64,000 bases of DNA. Origin: Papilionanthe hookeriana x Papilionanthe teres (Eukaryota > Streptophyta > Magnoliopsida > Asparagales > Orchidaceae). The position numbers and the translations under genes are program-made. Below, in pieces: positions 10,909 through 20,159 of this stretch (position 1 is its first letter; the number at the start of each line of letters is the position of its first letter). The notes under the pieces were generated by a model. That model did no database searches and was not told where the DNA came from. It saw nothing but the letters and a program-made list of their open reading frames with translations. Where the stretch lies: NCBI GenBank assembly GCA_022702705.1, contig CM040428.1:115738183-115802182 (forward strand), given 5' to 3'.

Positions 10909-10926
10909 TATGGGAGGCAACCCATA
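10909..10926 (+). promoter_or_regulatory. Conserved post-pol hairpin (E1)
   Basis: TATGGG-AGGCAA-CCCATA forms a perfect 6-bp stem with a 6-nt loop 40 bp after the pol stop. The same block, with its leading AAGCGCTT-like bases, is found at the matching place in E4 (18893-18910, minus) and E2 (51257-51274, minus). Function unknown; translation termination, splicing or reinitiation ahead of the extra ORF are possibilities. Confidence 0.65.
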
Positions 10927-11085
10927 GTAGTCTTTTATTTTAAATTATCTACAAATTAGTGAGTCTATATTATTAAAACTAATCTTACTACTCAAATTTT
11001 TAATTAGAATCATCACAAATTTGAACCTATATGAAGAGATCAGAAAATATTCGGACCAGAGCAAAATTGGGCGATTTTTACGAAT

Positions 11086-11196
11086 CTCGCCGACGACGAG
11101 CCCGAGCCCGCTGACAGCGAGATCGTGTGCCATGACTTAAGTCAGTTTTATAACTAGCTCGCCGACGGCGAGAAACTTCCCACCGACGGCGAGGCA
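11086..11196 (+). promoter_or_regulatory. GC-rich palindrome island upstream of the first extra ORF (E1)
   Basis: The island contains CTCGCCGACGACGAG, CCGCTGACAGCGAG, a perfect CTCGCCGACGGCGAG (11158-11172) and CACCGACGGCGAG. It ends about 140 bp before the ATG of the first extra ORF. The motif is the one found in the LTR promoter region. Confidence 0.6.
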
Positions 11197-11336
11197 GTTG
11201 AAATTTTGGTTTCTTAAGAATTTTCGTGCGGTTTTGGACGGATCTAAGCCATTTCTTCGTATGAAATTATCCCAATTCCAAATTTACACTGTTTTCTTCC
11301 TTAGAAACGACTAGAGACCAATCCTTTCAATCCGAA

Positions 11337-12386
11337 ATGGCCACCAAACTCTTAGAAACCACAAAAACTGAAGTTTTCAACCGAAGAAAATTCGTCAGTT
11401 CGGAGGCGCAGCGTATCTTCAACAAAGGCTTGATGAAGAAAAGACTTATTAAAGAAAGAGAATTTGTCAACAGAGGAGTAGAGAATTCCACGACAAAAAT
11501 CGAAGAAATGATCGCACAGCTGCATTGGGAGGTATTTTGTTATACGACATCCGCTGTAGTTATTCCAGTAGTTAAAGAGTTTTACTCTAATTTACATGCG
11601 ATCAACAATGGAAATGTCTACGTCAGAGGAAGATGGGTAACATTTACTCCTTCAAGGGTAAATGAATTATTTTCTATAGGGAATACCTCTGTTTGTCATT
11701 ATTCCAACTTTGTGCCTTCAAGATACAATATGAACGAGATCTATAGATACCTATCTGACGAACCTGATGATTGGGAGTTACGCGAAGACGGGTATGTCTG
11801 TTTTTCTGCATCACTTCTTAACCCTGTCTCGAAGAATTGGCATTTCTTTATATCATCAAAACTATTACCTACTATGAGGGTAAATAAAGTTTCAAAGGAA
11901 AGTGCTATATTAAACTACTGTATTCAAATTGGACTACCTATCGATGTTGGATCAATAATAGTAAAGTCTGCATTAGGATTGATTGTGCATGGGTCAGTGC
12001 ATGGACTTGGACACCCATCGACTATATTTGCTTTATGCGACCGGTACCAAGTTTCTTATGAGGCTTGGGAAAAAGTACTTTTACCATGGAAACCACTTGA
12101 TCCTACGGTTATGTTTCCAACTTTGGATAACAATGATGAGATTACCATTATTTCTCATAGAGCATCACAGAACAATCCTTTACTAAGGCCCCTTAATGAT
12201 AAAACTAATTTCATTTTGAAGAAGATTAAAGGATTGGAGAAAGAATTGCAAAATGTGATGAATTCCATCGACAATATCTCTGATATGTTCGATCACATCA
12301 ATCGGAGGATGAAGGAGCACTTTGATCATACCTGGACATCCGGAGGCCAGTTTTATTCATTTACTAAGACAAAAGGGATGGATTAA
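11337..12386 (+). CDS. Extra ORF 'a' of E1: putative plant transposon protein (env-position ORF)
   Basis: This intact frame of 349 codons starts MATKLLETTKTEVF after an acceptor-like TTTTCTTCCTTAG about 30 bp upstream. I recognise the 'putative plant transposon protein' family (Pfam PF20167) from VVIPVVKEFYSNLHA, VYVRGRWVTFTPSRVNELF, SLLNPVSKNWHFFISSKLLP, AILNYCIQIGLPIDVGSII and GLGHPSTIFALC. Its biochemical role is not established, and no signal peptide or clear membrane segment is visible, so this copy does not look like a classical envelope protein. The C-terminal 70 residues are likely coiled coil (KIKGLEKELQNVMNSIDNIS). It occupies the position of the Athila post-pol ORF. A diverged second copy follows at 13358. 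It is unbroken, unlike gag. Confidence 0.8.
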   Translation: MATKLLETTKTEVFNRRKFVSSEAQRIFNKGLMKKRLIKEREFVNRGVENSTTKIEEMIAQLHWEVFCYTTSAVVIPVVKEFYSNLHAINNGNVYVRGRWVTFTPSRVNELFSIGNTSVCHYSNFVPSRYNMNEIYRYLSDEPDDWELREDGYVCFSASLLNPVSKNWHFFISSKLLPTMRVNKVSKESAILNYCIQIGLPIDVGSIIVKSALGLIVHGSVHGLGHPSTIFALCDRYQVSYEAWEKVLLPWKPLDPTVMFPTLDNNDEITIISHRASQNNPLLRPLNDKTNFILKKIKGLEKELQNVMNSIDNISDMFDHINRRMKEHFDHTWTSGGQFYSFTKTKGMD

Positions 12387-12893
12387 CGAAGAATCTACTG
12401 CAGAATTCCCTTTCAGGTCGCTCTACAATTTATTTGTGCACCTGTGTCGCATCGGGAATATCAGAGAAGATGATAGTTCAGACACTGAAGAGTAGGAAAG
12501 ATTTCTATTTTTATTTCATATATTTGTGTATATATGTGTTGATTTGGATTTAGGTTTTATTATGAGTCGAACTTTGATTTGATCATCTCAGAAATGATGA
12601 GATTTTATTTAATTGTTATGTCTCAGCACTTAGAGTGTTGTGGTGTGGATTGCGATGCTGAGTACTATGGATTTGAACATTTAAGTTAAGTATGTTGTCA
12701 AGTTGTTAGTGTGGAGTTTGTAAGTATCATGGATTTCATATATAAAGTTATATTGTTTGTGTTGTGTGAACTTTTTGTGAGTATAAGTATTTAATCTTCA
12801 TACTATTATTAAATTAAGTGATCGGAAGATTGATTAAAGGCAAATCGAGGTTGAAAATGATTGACGAATTTCAAAAATTTAAAAATTTTTGGA
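12387..12893 (+). other. Noncoding spacer between the two extra ORFs (E1)
   Basis: No supported ORF. The first part (12387-12500) still reads as a decayed acidic tail (for example DDSSDTEE), suggesting that the ancestral ORF 'a' ended later, near 12495. The rest resembles the T-rich, G/T-biased 3' untranslated sequence found after the second ORF at 14545-14860 and in L at 50-330. Confidence 0.5.
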
Positions 12894-13010
12894 TCTCGCC
12901 GATAGCGAGAAAACTTGCTGACAGGGAGACCGAGCTCGCCGACGGCAGATTTTTCCCGAAACTTTTGCCTTATCAAATTAATTAGCTCGCCGACAGCGAG
13001 ATCGCGAAAA
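12894..13010 (+). promoter_or_regulatory. GC-rich palindrome island upstream of the second extra ORF (E1)
   Basis: Copies such as CTCGCCGATAGCGAG, GCTCGCCGACGGCAG and GCTCGCCGACAGCGAG occur here. A TATA-like CCTATATTT follows at about 13012, so the arrangement of island then TATA parallels the LTR promoter. Confidence 0.55.
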
Positions 13011-13357
13011 AACCTATATTTGACCGGTCAACCGAGACTATTCATCATCCATTTCCTCAAAACTTCAAAAAAACCGACCTAGGGCTTGAGAGATCTCGGA
13101 TTTGAGGAGATTTCAACACTTTTTGACTTCGGTTTTCATCTTCCCTTGGTAAGAGCTTCACTCCTATGCAAAAATTTTTGATTTTCACCATGGATTTCTT
13201 CTACATTGGGGAATTTTGAAAAAATCCGAAATGTGGAGAAAATACTTGGAAGAATTTCTTGGAAATTGATTTAAAAGGATTTTAGATGTTGTAGGAAACC
13301 TTCTTAGTAATATTTTGAAGTTTAGTTAAGTTTTTTGCAAATTTCACAAATCGAGAA
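13011..13357 (+). other. Leader-like region with possible intron before extra ORF 'b'
   Basis: After the TATA-like site, the sequence resembles a plant 5' untranslated region (TTCATCATCC, CTAGGGCTTGAGAGATCTCG). It has a donor-like CCCTTG/GTAAGAG near 13147 and a T-rich stretch before the ATG at 13358. No strong acceptor is seen, so intron status is only suggested. Confidence 0.3.
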
Positions 13358-14544
13358 ATGGCTCCACGACAAAAACGACGGATAGATTATGACGAAACCC
13401 GATTCATAAATGCAAGAGCCCAAAATCGATATTTTCAAAATATCCAATCAAGAAAATGCATTCAAGATCGAGTTTTCAAAAATCCTGGAGGAGAAGTTGA
13501 GCGAATCATTAAGGAACGAGGATGGGAAAACTTCTGTTTCGTGACTAACAAAGCAACTGAAGAAGTAGTAAAGGAATTTTATGCAAATTTAACACAGGCT
13601 GAAGATGCACCGGTTAAGGTTAGAGGATTTTTCGTAGAATTCAACGCTGCTAGAATAAACACTTATTATGAAGTACGAGACACCTACACCAGCGAGTATG
13701 AAACTTTTGGAACTATGGAAGGACCACCGGAAGAGGTGATCGACTTTCTCACTGATGGGAAAGGAGTCTGGAAAATAAAGCAGCAGGAACGGGTAAACTT
13801 CCCTCTTTCTATGTTAAATGCATTATCTAAAGCCTGGCATTATTTTATTTATTCTACTTTGTTACCTACCTACCACCATAGTGAGGTAACAAGAGATAGA
13901 GCAGTTCTGAATTTCTGTATTCAAAACCAGAAGAGTATTAATGTGGGAAATGTTATTTATAAGAATATATTAGCCACCGCTAGAAATGAAAGTGGAGGAG
14001 GACTAGGACATCCTGGTCTTATCTATGCACTCTGCCAATTACCTGGGGTAGAGGCAAGAGATAATGAGGAATGGATTGAACCTATGAAACCCCTTACTCA
14101 GGCTAATATAAAGAAATATGAATCTCACGAAGGATGAGATCTGGGACAAGGGATTATGTACCTTCTTCAAGTAGAGATATACCCTCTACTAGTTATGATC
14201 CACCCCCTTAGTACACCATTCCTACCCTTCAAGATCTGATGAATGAGCTGACTCTGAGTAGAAAAAGTTTTGAGCTATTTGAAGAAAATATGGAAAGAAG
14301 ATTTGAGCATATAGACCAAAGGATCGGAGGCTTGGAAAGAAGACACGATTATGATAGCGAATATCTCCAGTGACATTCAGAATACGAAATTGCATACTAT
14401 AAGGCTGAACGTCGATATAGGAGTGGTGATTTAGATGTTGTCTTTCCTGAGTGCCCCCGCTATTCACAGTACCAGCCTGCTCAGCCTTCTCAACCTGGAG
14501 ATCAGGGAGATGACATAGCTTGGGATTTTGATGCAGAATTTTAG
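13358..14544 (+). pseudogene. Extra ORF 'b' of E1: second, diverged putative plant transposon protein
   Basis: This is a paralogue of the ORF at 11337. Shared blocks in the same order are VVKEFYANL, VKVRGFFVEFNAARIN, SMLNALSKAWHYFIYSTLLP, AVLNFCIQNQKSINVGNVI and GLGHPGLIYALC. The first 259 codons are open to a TGA at 14135-14137. The downstream frame continues the protein (MNELTLSRKSFELFEENMER, then a Tyr/Glu-rich part and GDDIAWDFDAEF) to a TAG at 14542-14544, so a frameshift near 14125 and two further stops (near 14211 and 14370) break it. The tail includes a likely coiled coil. The function of the family is not established. Confidence 0.8.
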
Positions 14545-15030
14545 AGCCTTTGTTTAGTTTGTTTGGTTTTTTTAGATTTATTGTTATTTTGGAAACTATT
14601 ATTCTGTGTGTAATTATTATGTACTTTCTGTGGACTATGGATGTTGGTATATTGCTTATGCTATGATATTAGACTTCTTATGTGTGTTAAATTAATATGC
14701 AATTTTGTTTTTATATATATATAGGATGTTAGTTTAAGTTTTCATAAGTTATGAATGTTAACATTATGTAGAATGTTTTAAAATAGATTAGTTGATTGTA
14801 TGTGTAGTAATAGATTAAGTTTTCATTTGTTATGTTTAATACTTATTTTAAAATTTCATCCATGCACTTTCTTTTAAATACTATATGTGGAAGAATACTA
14901 ACAGTACAGGTTCTTTAAGTAATGAAAAAGCCTGCAAAAATTTCAAAGAAAAGAAATACCTAAAGCTCAAAGATATGATGAACTTTACTATATACTTTCC
15001 CTTTTCACTATTTAGTATAGATAGAAAAAT

Positions 15031-15047
15031 TTAAGTTTGGGGGAGGG
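15031..15047 (+). promoter_or_regulatory. Internal polypurine tract (PPT1) of E1
   Basis: TTAAGTTTGGGGGAGGG lies 875 bp upstream of the terminal tract and matches the tract at 471-487 in L. Confidence 0.6.
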
Positions 15048-15439
15048 TAGAAATACAAATTTAATTATTTAATTGTTCTCAATATTATTTTCAAAAATTA
15101 TTATCAAATGATTTTCTATAGTAGTTTTTCAATTTAATAAACATGAATTACTTTATTTAATTATTATAGAAAGTTAAATAAATGTTTCTAGTAATTCAAT
15201 TAATTAATGGAATAAGATATTTGGTTAAAATGAATAAGAATATAGTAAACTATTTAAAGTAAGGGAAACTATATTTTAAAATTGAAATTCTTAAGTATTT
15301 TAATGAAAAAGAAAGGATTGAAACTCAATGAAGTAAAGACTATGAAATATATATATAAGCAAGGAAATATTTTAAGTTTTCAAGTTTAGGAAGAGAAGTT
15401 GAAGTTTAAAATTATTAACAGGCTATCCAGATACAGTAA

Positions 15440-15520
15440 TCCTCACTTGAAAAAGAAAAGAAAAGAAAAGAAAAGAAAAGAAAAGAAAAAAAAAGAAACA
15501 AAAAAATATATAAGTGAGGA
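15440..15520 (+). repeat. Perfect inverted repeat around a (GAAAA)n microsatellite (E1)
   Basis: TCCTCACTT (15440-15448) and AAGTGAGGA (15512-15520) are exact reverse complements. Between them are about nine tandem GAAAA units and further purines. The same arrangement, slightly decayed, occurs in L at 884-970. Confidence 0.6.
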
Positions 15521-15883
15521 GAAGCTTGAGGAGATGCATTATCAAAAATTGGCTTCAATGGATCCAACCTAAAAGGTAGAACTTAATTATATTTCTAAAC
15601 TTATATATATATATTAGTAATTTACTAAATAAATGTTTTCTTGAACTTCATATCATCAAAATATCTTAAGTAATTTACTCTTTCAAATATAGTTATTCCT
15701 GAAATAAATTGAAAACTAGAAATCTTAGACACGATAACTAGATAATCTTATATCTATAAAGTTAATTTAATTACTTAGAAATATTTCTATTCAACTTTAC
15801 TATAATATTATTTAAATTTAATTCATAGTATATCCGAATTGAAAAATTCTATTACGAAATCATTATTTTTATTTAGTATTAAA

Positions 15884-15922
15884 ATTACTTGAGGACAAGT
15901 AATAATTAAGTTTGGGGGATTT
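15884..15922 (+). promoter_or_regulatory. Hairpin plus terminal polypurine tract (PPT2) of E1
   Basis: ATTACTTG-AGGA-CAAGTAAT (15884-15903) is followed by AAGTTTGGGGGATTT and the LTR start at 15923. It is the presumed plus-strand primer; the hairpin is identical to that in L. Confidence 0.8.
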
Positions 15923-17448
15923 TGATCACAAAAAAATACATTAAGAAATTCATATCTATTTTTGATGAAATTACACTTTAAAGAAAGGTATTTTCTTTAT
16001 TTTATTGCAGGAATGAAGATTTATAAGTGATGAAAGCAAAAAGCATGAAATGGAGCGAATTTGGATCAAAAATGAAGAAATTCATGCAAAATAAACTAAG
16101 TCGCCGACGGCGAGATCGAGGCCGCCGACGGCGAGATCATAAGGAGAATTTGTGAAGGAATTATAACTACCTCGCCGATAGTGAGCCCGAGCCCGCTGAC
16201 AGCGAGATCGCGCGGTTTGAGGACCTTCTAGAAGCCCCACTGACGGCGAGGTCGTTTCCCGCCGACGGCGAGACAGTTCAAAATACAAATACATTGAACC
16301 TAGACGCTTTTTGAAGAGGAGTTTAAGAACCCCTTGAACCTTTGCTTACCTCTATAAATAGAGGCTGAATTCTAGTGTCTAGGTGTGTCTATTTAGAGAG
16401 TCTGAGTGTCTCTTTTTGGTGTCTTAAGTGTGTCTGTAGTTTGTCATTAGTGAGTTTTTTGAGTTTATTTGTATTTGAGTGCTATTTAGTTAGAAGTTTG
16501 TTGTACTAGAAGGAAAAGTCAAAGGAACTTCAAGGATTCTGCTTGGGGAGGAAATTAAGATAAGTATCTTTATTTATTTTTGTTAACTTTAAATGAAATC
16601 CAAGCTTTGTTTTATTCCCATGCATTCTGAGTAGTTTTCTTAGTCTTTCTCCTTGTTTATGAAAATTATGCGAATTGATGAAATTAAATAGAAGTACCTA
16701 ATATATTAAAATAAATTGTGATAATTTTTACTTAAAACTTAATTTACTTTCAATCTGGCCAATTGAGTTGTTAAAATATGTTGAATTATCAACTATAGTA
16801 AAAATTACATCCAATATTCAGGGAAGTCAAAAACCTTGGAAGGAGGGTGCAAATAAATAGGGAAATATTAATTATCGGACGTAGAATTGGACATTTTAGT
16901 GTGACGGACTAAAATATTCAATTTGGTCCTATTGTTTAAGAGTCGAAGTGTAGATGTAAGCCCTCGGGTGAGGGGAACATGGGAGCTCCGAAGTGGCAAC
17001 GAGTATCCTCCCGACTCAGCCGCAGATTTAGTAATCAAACATAGGATTAGTCAATGTTCTTTGCACCTGGAACAAAGGGTAAAGAATAGGAATGCTCCTA
17101 TTTGTCACAATACAATTTAAAGATTCTATTTAAATTAGTCATTCACTTAATTTTCTAAAAACAAGGAGAAATATACTTTTTCTGAATTATTTAAATCAAC
17201 TTTATTTCAAGCATTACTTTACTTTAGTTTGCCTTAGTTACTTTAAAAATTCTGATTACTATATTAGTAAGTAATTCCTTTAAATTTAGCTGATAACAAA
17301 TCTGTTAAAAACTTCCCTGTGGGATCGATAACCAGGACTCCAGTAGAGCCCTGTATTACTTGATACGATACGTATACTTGCGTAGAATCCACATTATACA
17401 TTCCATCATTAAATCATTTAATTTGCAAACTTATTAAAAAGTGGGTCA
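15923..17448 (+). repeat. 3' LTR of E1
   Basis: It matches 5307-6830 end to end. GC palindromes lie at 16101-16275 and a TATA box CTATAAATAG at 16352-16361. In the island this copy is closer to the perfect palindrome than the 5' LTR: several CG dinucleotides here are TG or CA in the 5' copy. Confidence 0.95.
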
Positions 17449-17453
17449 ACATC
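17449..17453. repeat. Target-site duplication of E1, right copy (ACATC)
   Basis: It matches 5302-5306. Beyond it the sequence resumes repeat X (TCACCTAAACTTCTCTTTTC), similar in character to the left flank. Confidence 0.9.
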
Positions 17454-18600
17454 TCACCTAAACTTCTCTTTTCACATACACTCCACTAAATTTTGAAGTA
17501 TCTACATACTTCACATTTTCTCTATTATCATTATGTGTTGATGTGCTACACTTGAAGGGTTATGCATATTGAATTTCACTTATGATTGATATGCTTTGCG
17601 AGCTATTTTGAAACCATTTCATTATGTGTTTGACACACTCTTAATTAACCTTGGGCTCTTTCATATGTACATCTTTAATGTTGAATGCTTATGGGAATGT
17701 TTAGCATGAAGGGAAAATTGAAAAAGCATGCTTGTTTGTTGGAAAGTTTACACTCCATGAGTAGGTCTCATGAACACAAATGTGGTGCCTTTTTTTTTCA
17801 CTTGTTACTTGTATTGTTGAAGTTTGATGAGACACTTGTGGAAATAACTATTGACATCAAATACTTTTTGGAAGAGTTGGGCATTGTTACATGTATACTT
17901 GTAGCGCTTTTTTTTGTTATGTTTATTGCATATGGGAAAGAGTGCTTGACTCCTCTGCCGCCCCTACATAAAACTCTACATTGGTAGCATTCTTATATGT
18001 TGGTTTACATTATTTCTATGCTTCCCCTACATAAAAATTTGCATTGGTAGCCTTCTTATATGTTGGTTTACATTGTTTCTATGCTGCCCCTATGTCAAAA
18101 ATTGCATTGATGGCCACCTTACACTTTGGTTTAAATTGTTTCCTTGCTGCCCTAACTTAGAATTTACATTGGTGGGCATTATTTGTGTTGCTTTCAAGTG
18201 ATAAAATTAAAAGAGGAGAAGTGGCATACTTCATACTTCAAAGATGAAGTTTTGAAATGTGATTCATGCTTGGATTGCTTTAATTATTCATGTTAATGTT
18301 GGGAGCCCTTTCACTTTCAAACTTGCTCTCTACACTACCTCAATGCACCTTCTACATGTTTAATCCCTTCATTATGGCACACGATTTCAACATACCTACT
18401 TATTTATTCTCTTTCTTATGGCATGTATGGGAGAGTTTATGCTGTTTAAAAGACATAGAAGCATGAGGGGGATGTGGTTGTTAGGAAGAACATTTCATGT
18501 AGTGGTTTAGACTCCTATCAAATGAAAACAAAGTTAGAGAAAGGATGTAACAAAATTGAGATGAAGTTATCATTATTCAAATTCATGATATCTCTTGTAA
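17454..18600. other. AT-rich repeat X, right part
   Basis: This is the continuation of 2681-5306 after E1. No gene is supported; the 100-codon ORF at 17685-17987 shows no motif I know. It holds a 63-bp tandem repeat (17961-18190). The boundary with the minus-strand remnant E4 near 18600 is not sharp. Confidence 0.45.
17961..18190. repeat. 63-bp tandem repeat, about 3.7 copies
   Basis: Units start with CCCCTACATAAA or a variant at 17961, 18024, 18087 and about 18150, and contain TTGGTAGC and TTGGTTTACATT. Divergence rises toward the right end. Confidence 0.8.
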
Positions 18601-18892
18601 AGCTCAAGTCCGAGTAAGACCCGAGTTATAGAGAACTCGTCAATCCAACTACTACAACAGAACATACAAGTCTAATCATAATAATAAGTTAAGGAATCAC
18701 CTCCCTCATCACACACAAAGATCAAATCAAACAACTAACAATCCTAACATCTACCAATAAACAATCAAACTTGTCAAACTTAATGACACATAAAGATTAA
18801 GTCAATCCACTCTAAAGCAAACACCATACAACATTAACAATCATGACTCTCAAGCACACTAAATCAAAGCACACTAATTACTATGGGTTGCC

Positions 18893-18910
18893 TCCCATAA
18901 AGTGCTTGGT
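18893..18910 (-). promoter_or_regulatory. Conserved post-pol hairpin (E4)
   Basis: On the minus strand, TATGGG-AGGCAA-CCCATA is identical in stem and loop to E1 at 10909-10926, preceded by AAGCACTT. Confidence 0.65.
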
Positions 18911-18955
18911 TTTAAAGTCGCCGGCCCAACAAATGATTCCTCCTGGATCAAAATT

Positions 18956-19192
18956 CTAATTAAGTAATCCTTGATCAATCACCAAATCCTTTTCAGGTCC
19001 AAGAATTGCTATAAAATTCTCAAATTGTAATTTTTTATTCAGCTCATCCTTTTTAGATGGATTTATATCATTGTTCCTCATATTTCTTTCTAGATCCATT
19101 ATTCTTCTATTGATTTTCAAAATTTGCATATTAATATCATCTTTGAAATTTATAAGAAATGGATCTCTATAAGATAATTCAATATCTCCCAA
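18956..19192 (-). CDS. Unrecognised small ORF in E4
   Basis: An open frame of 78 codons, MGDIELSYRDPFLINF onward, is rich in Asn, Asp and Lys with a probable amphipathic coiled-coil stretch (MQILKINRRIMDLERNMRNN). It sits where RT to integrase should be, between the protease-RT linker and the post-pol hairpin. I do not recognise it. It may be a diverged leftover of pol, replacement sequence acquired with the deletion, or a chance ORF. Confidence 0.3.
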   Translation of the reverse strand: MGDIELSYRDPFLINFKDDINMQILKINRRIMDLERNMRNNDINPSKKDELNKKLQFENFIAILGPEKDLVIDQGLLN

Positions 19193-19199
19193 AATTTAG

Positions 19200-19904
19200 A
19201 TCTTATTCTCTCTAGATAATTCAGATTTATGATCAAATTCTTCTATGCACTCTTCTGTTTCAAGTTATTTTTGAATTCTTCCCCTTTATAATTATTAAAT
19301 GATTGAGGATCTATCTTAGTTCAGGAAAAAGGTTTTTCTAATTCCTTAGGAATTTCTTCCAATGGTCTTCCAATATACATCCTCTTTTCTCAACTCAAAG
19401 TTCTTTTAAAATTTATCCTCAAATTCTCTTCCATGTCCTAGTTCAATAACTTTATCTTCTTCATTATTCAATTTAGGTTTTTCTTGTAATTGAATTGTAT
19501 TTGAATATATAAAGACTGGTGGTGTAGATGAATTCCCTAAATAGACATGCTTTAAAATTGTATGGGGTACATCCATCTTAAGTTCATGAGATTTTTCAAC
19601 AAATGGAATTACAAGTTCACTATTTTTTGGCAGCTTCCATCATTTCACATCTCTCTTGAACATACATACAGTCTTCTTTAGATAAAGTTTTCAACTCATC
19701 ATGAAAATCCATTCCAACCTCATTTGTTATCTTACACTCAAAAGTTTCTTGGAAATGGTCTTTACTTAGATAATAAATTTCATCCATCCAAAAACATTCA
19801 TCATCTTTTCTCTCAGCTGTAAATTTCATAGTCTTCAACACATCAAAAGTGACTTCTTGGTCATTAATATTCATAACCAACTCACTTTTTTGCACATCTA
19901 TCAT
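19200..19904 (-). pseudogene. Protease end and protease-RT linker of E4 pol
   Basis: The minus-strand frame at 19904-19620 reads MIDVQKSELVMNINDQEVTF and DDECFWMDEIYYLSKDHFQE, aligning to E1 from IDVQK at about 9028 through CFRMEVLDQLQKEHYKE. Further left the frame is broken but still reads ELKMDVPHTILKHVYLGNSS, matching ELKMLPNHLKYAYLGNSS of E1. It stops before the polymerase core. The domain is too incomplete to work. Confidence 0.75.
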
Positions 19905-19928
19905 AGTTTGTCTAGTTCCAAGGAATAG

Positions 19929-20150
19929 TTATTCATTATCGTTCTCTTTAGTTTTGATCTCAGTGTTGCTAGGAAGTGTTCCTTTGGGTCTATTGCTAAG
20001 TGAATTAGCATTTTCTCCCAGTTGATTCTCTATGTTTCTAATCACAGTATTTTGACTTTGCAACTGGTTTCCCATTTGCAATACCACTTTGTCTATAGAC
20101 CTCTTCTTATCCTTAAATCGTTTCCTCCTCTCTCTCTCTCCCTTGTCCAT
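19929..20150 (-). pseudogene. gag: C-terminal gag fragment of E4
   Basis: The minus-strand ORF reads RFKDKKRSIDKVVLQMGNQL and IENQLGENANSLSNRPKGTL. This matches the E1 gag segment near 8090-8270 (FKDKKLSIEELILNMGQHL; IETQLGHIANALNNRIPGTF). It joins almost directly to the protease end at 19904, so about 700 bp of gag-protease sequence is missing between the two. Confidence 0.75.
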
Positions 20151-20159
20151 AGTCCTTTA

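Larger units (their letters stand above)
14545..15883 (+). other. Long noncoding 3' region of E1
   Basis: No ORF is supported over about 1.3 kb. It begins with T-rich sequence, then the first polypurine tract (15031-15047), an AT-rich stretch, and an inverted repeat around a GAAAA microsatellite (15440-15520). Element L shows the same order of landmarks at 51-1335, so the region is conserved in layout although not in base sequence. Confidence 0.7.
5307..17448 (+). mobile_element. Complete Athila-like LTR retrotransposon E1 (12.1 kb), defective
   Basis: The element has two LTRs of 1524 and 1526 bp, a 5-bp target duplication, a degenerate primer-binding site, gag, protease, RT and RNase H. A deletion then removed nearly all integrase. 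Two extra ORFs of the 'putative plant transposon protein' type follow, then a 3' region with two polypurine tracts. Athila lineage is inferred from the RT motif FMDDFSIFG, the absence of a second RNase H, LTR length and the post-pol ORFs. The many stops and frameshifts in gag, plus the integrase deletion, make it non-autonomous. LTR differences are mostly transitions concentrated in the CpG-rich island. Confidence 0.95.
18600..20155 (-). mobile_element. Athila-like remnant E4, internally deleted
   Basis: Read on the minus strand from 20155, it has a gag C-terminal segment, the protease end with the protease-RT linker, an unrecognised ORF, then the post-pol hairpin and noncoding sequence. RT catalytic, RNase H and integrase domains are absent, so this is a deletion derivative. 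No LTR is visible at either side; its right end abuts an Ogre-type LTR fragment. Confidence 0.7.

Noticed and set aside
11337..12386. Extra ORF as a true envelope gene
   Set aside because: No signal peptide, fusion peptide or clear transmembrane segment is visible; only its position matches env.
17685..17987. 100-codon ORF with hydrophobic C-terminal part as a small membrane protein gene
   Set aside because: AT-rich repeat context, no known motif, overlaps the start of a 63-bp tandem repeat.
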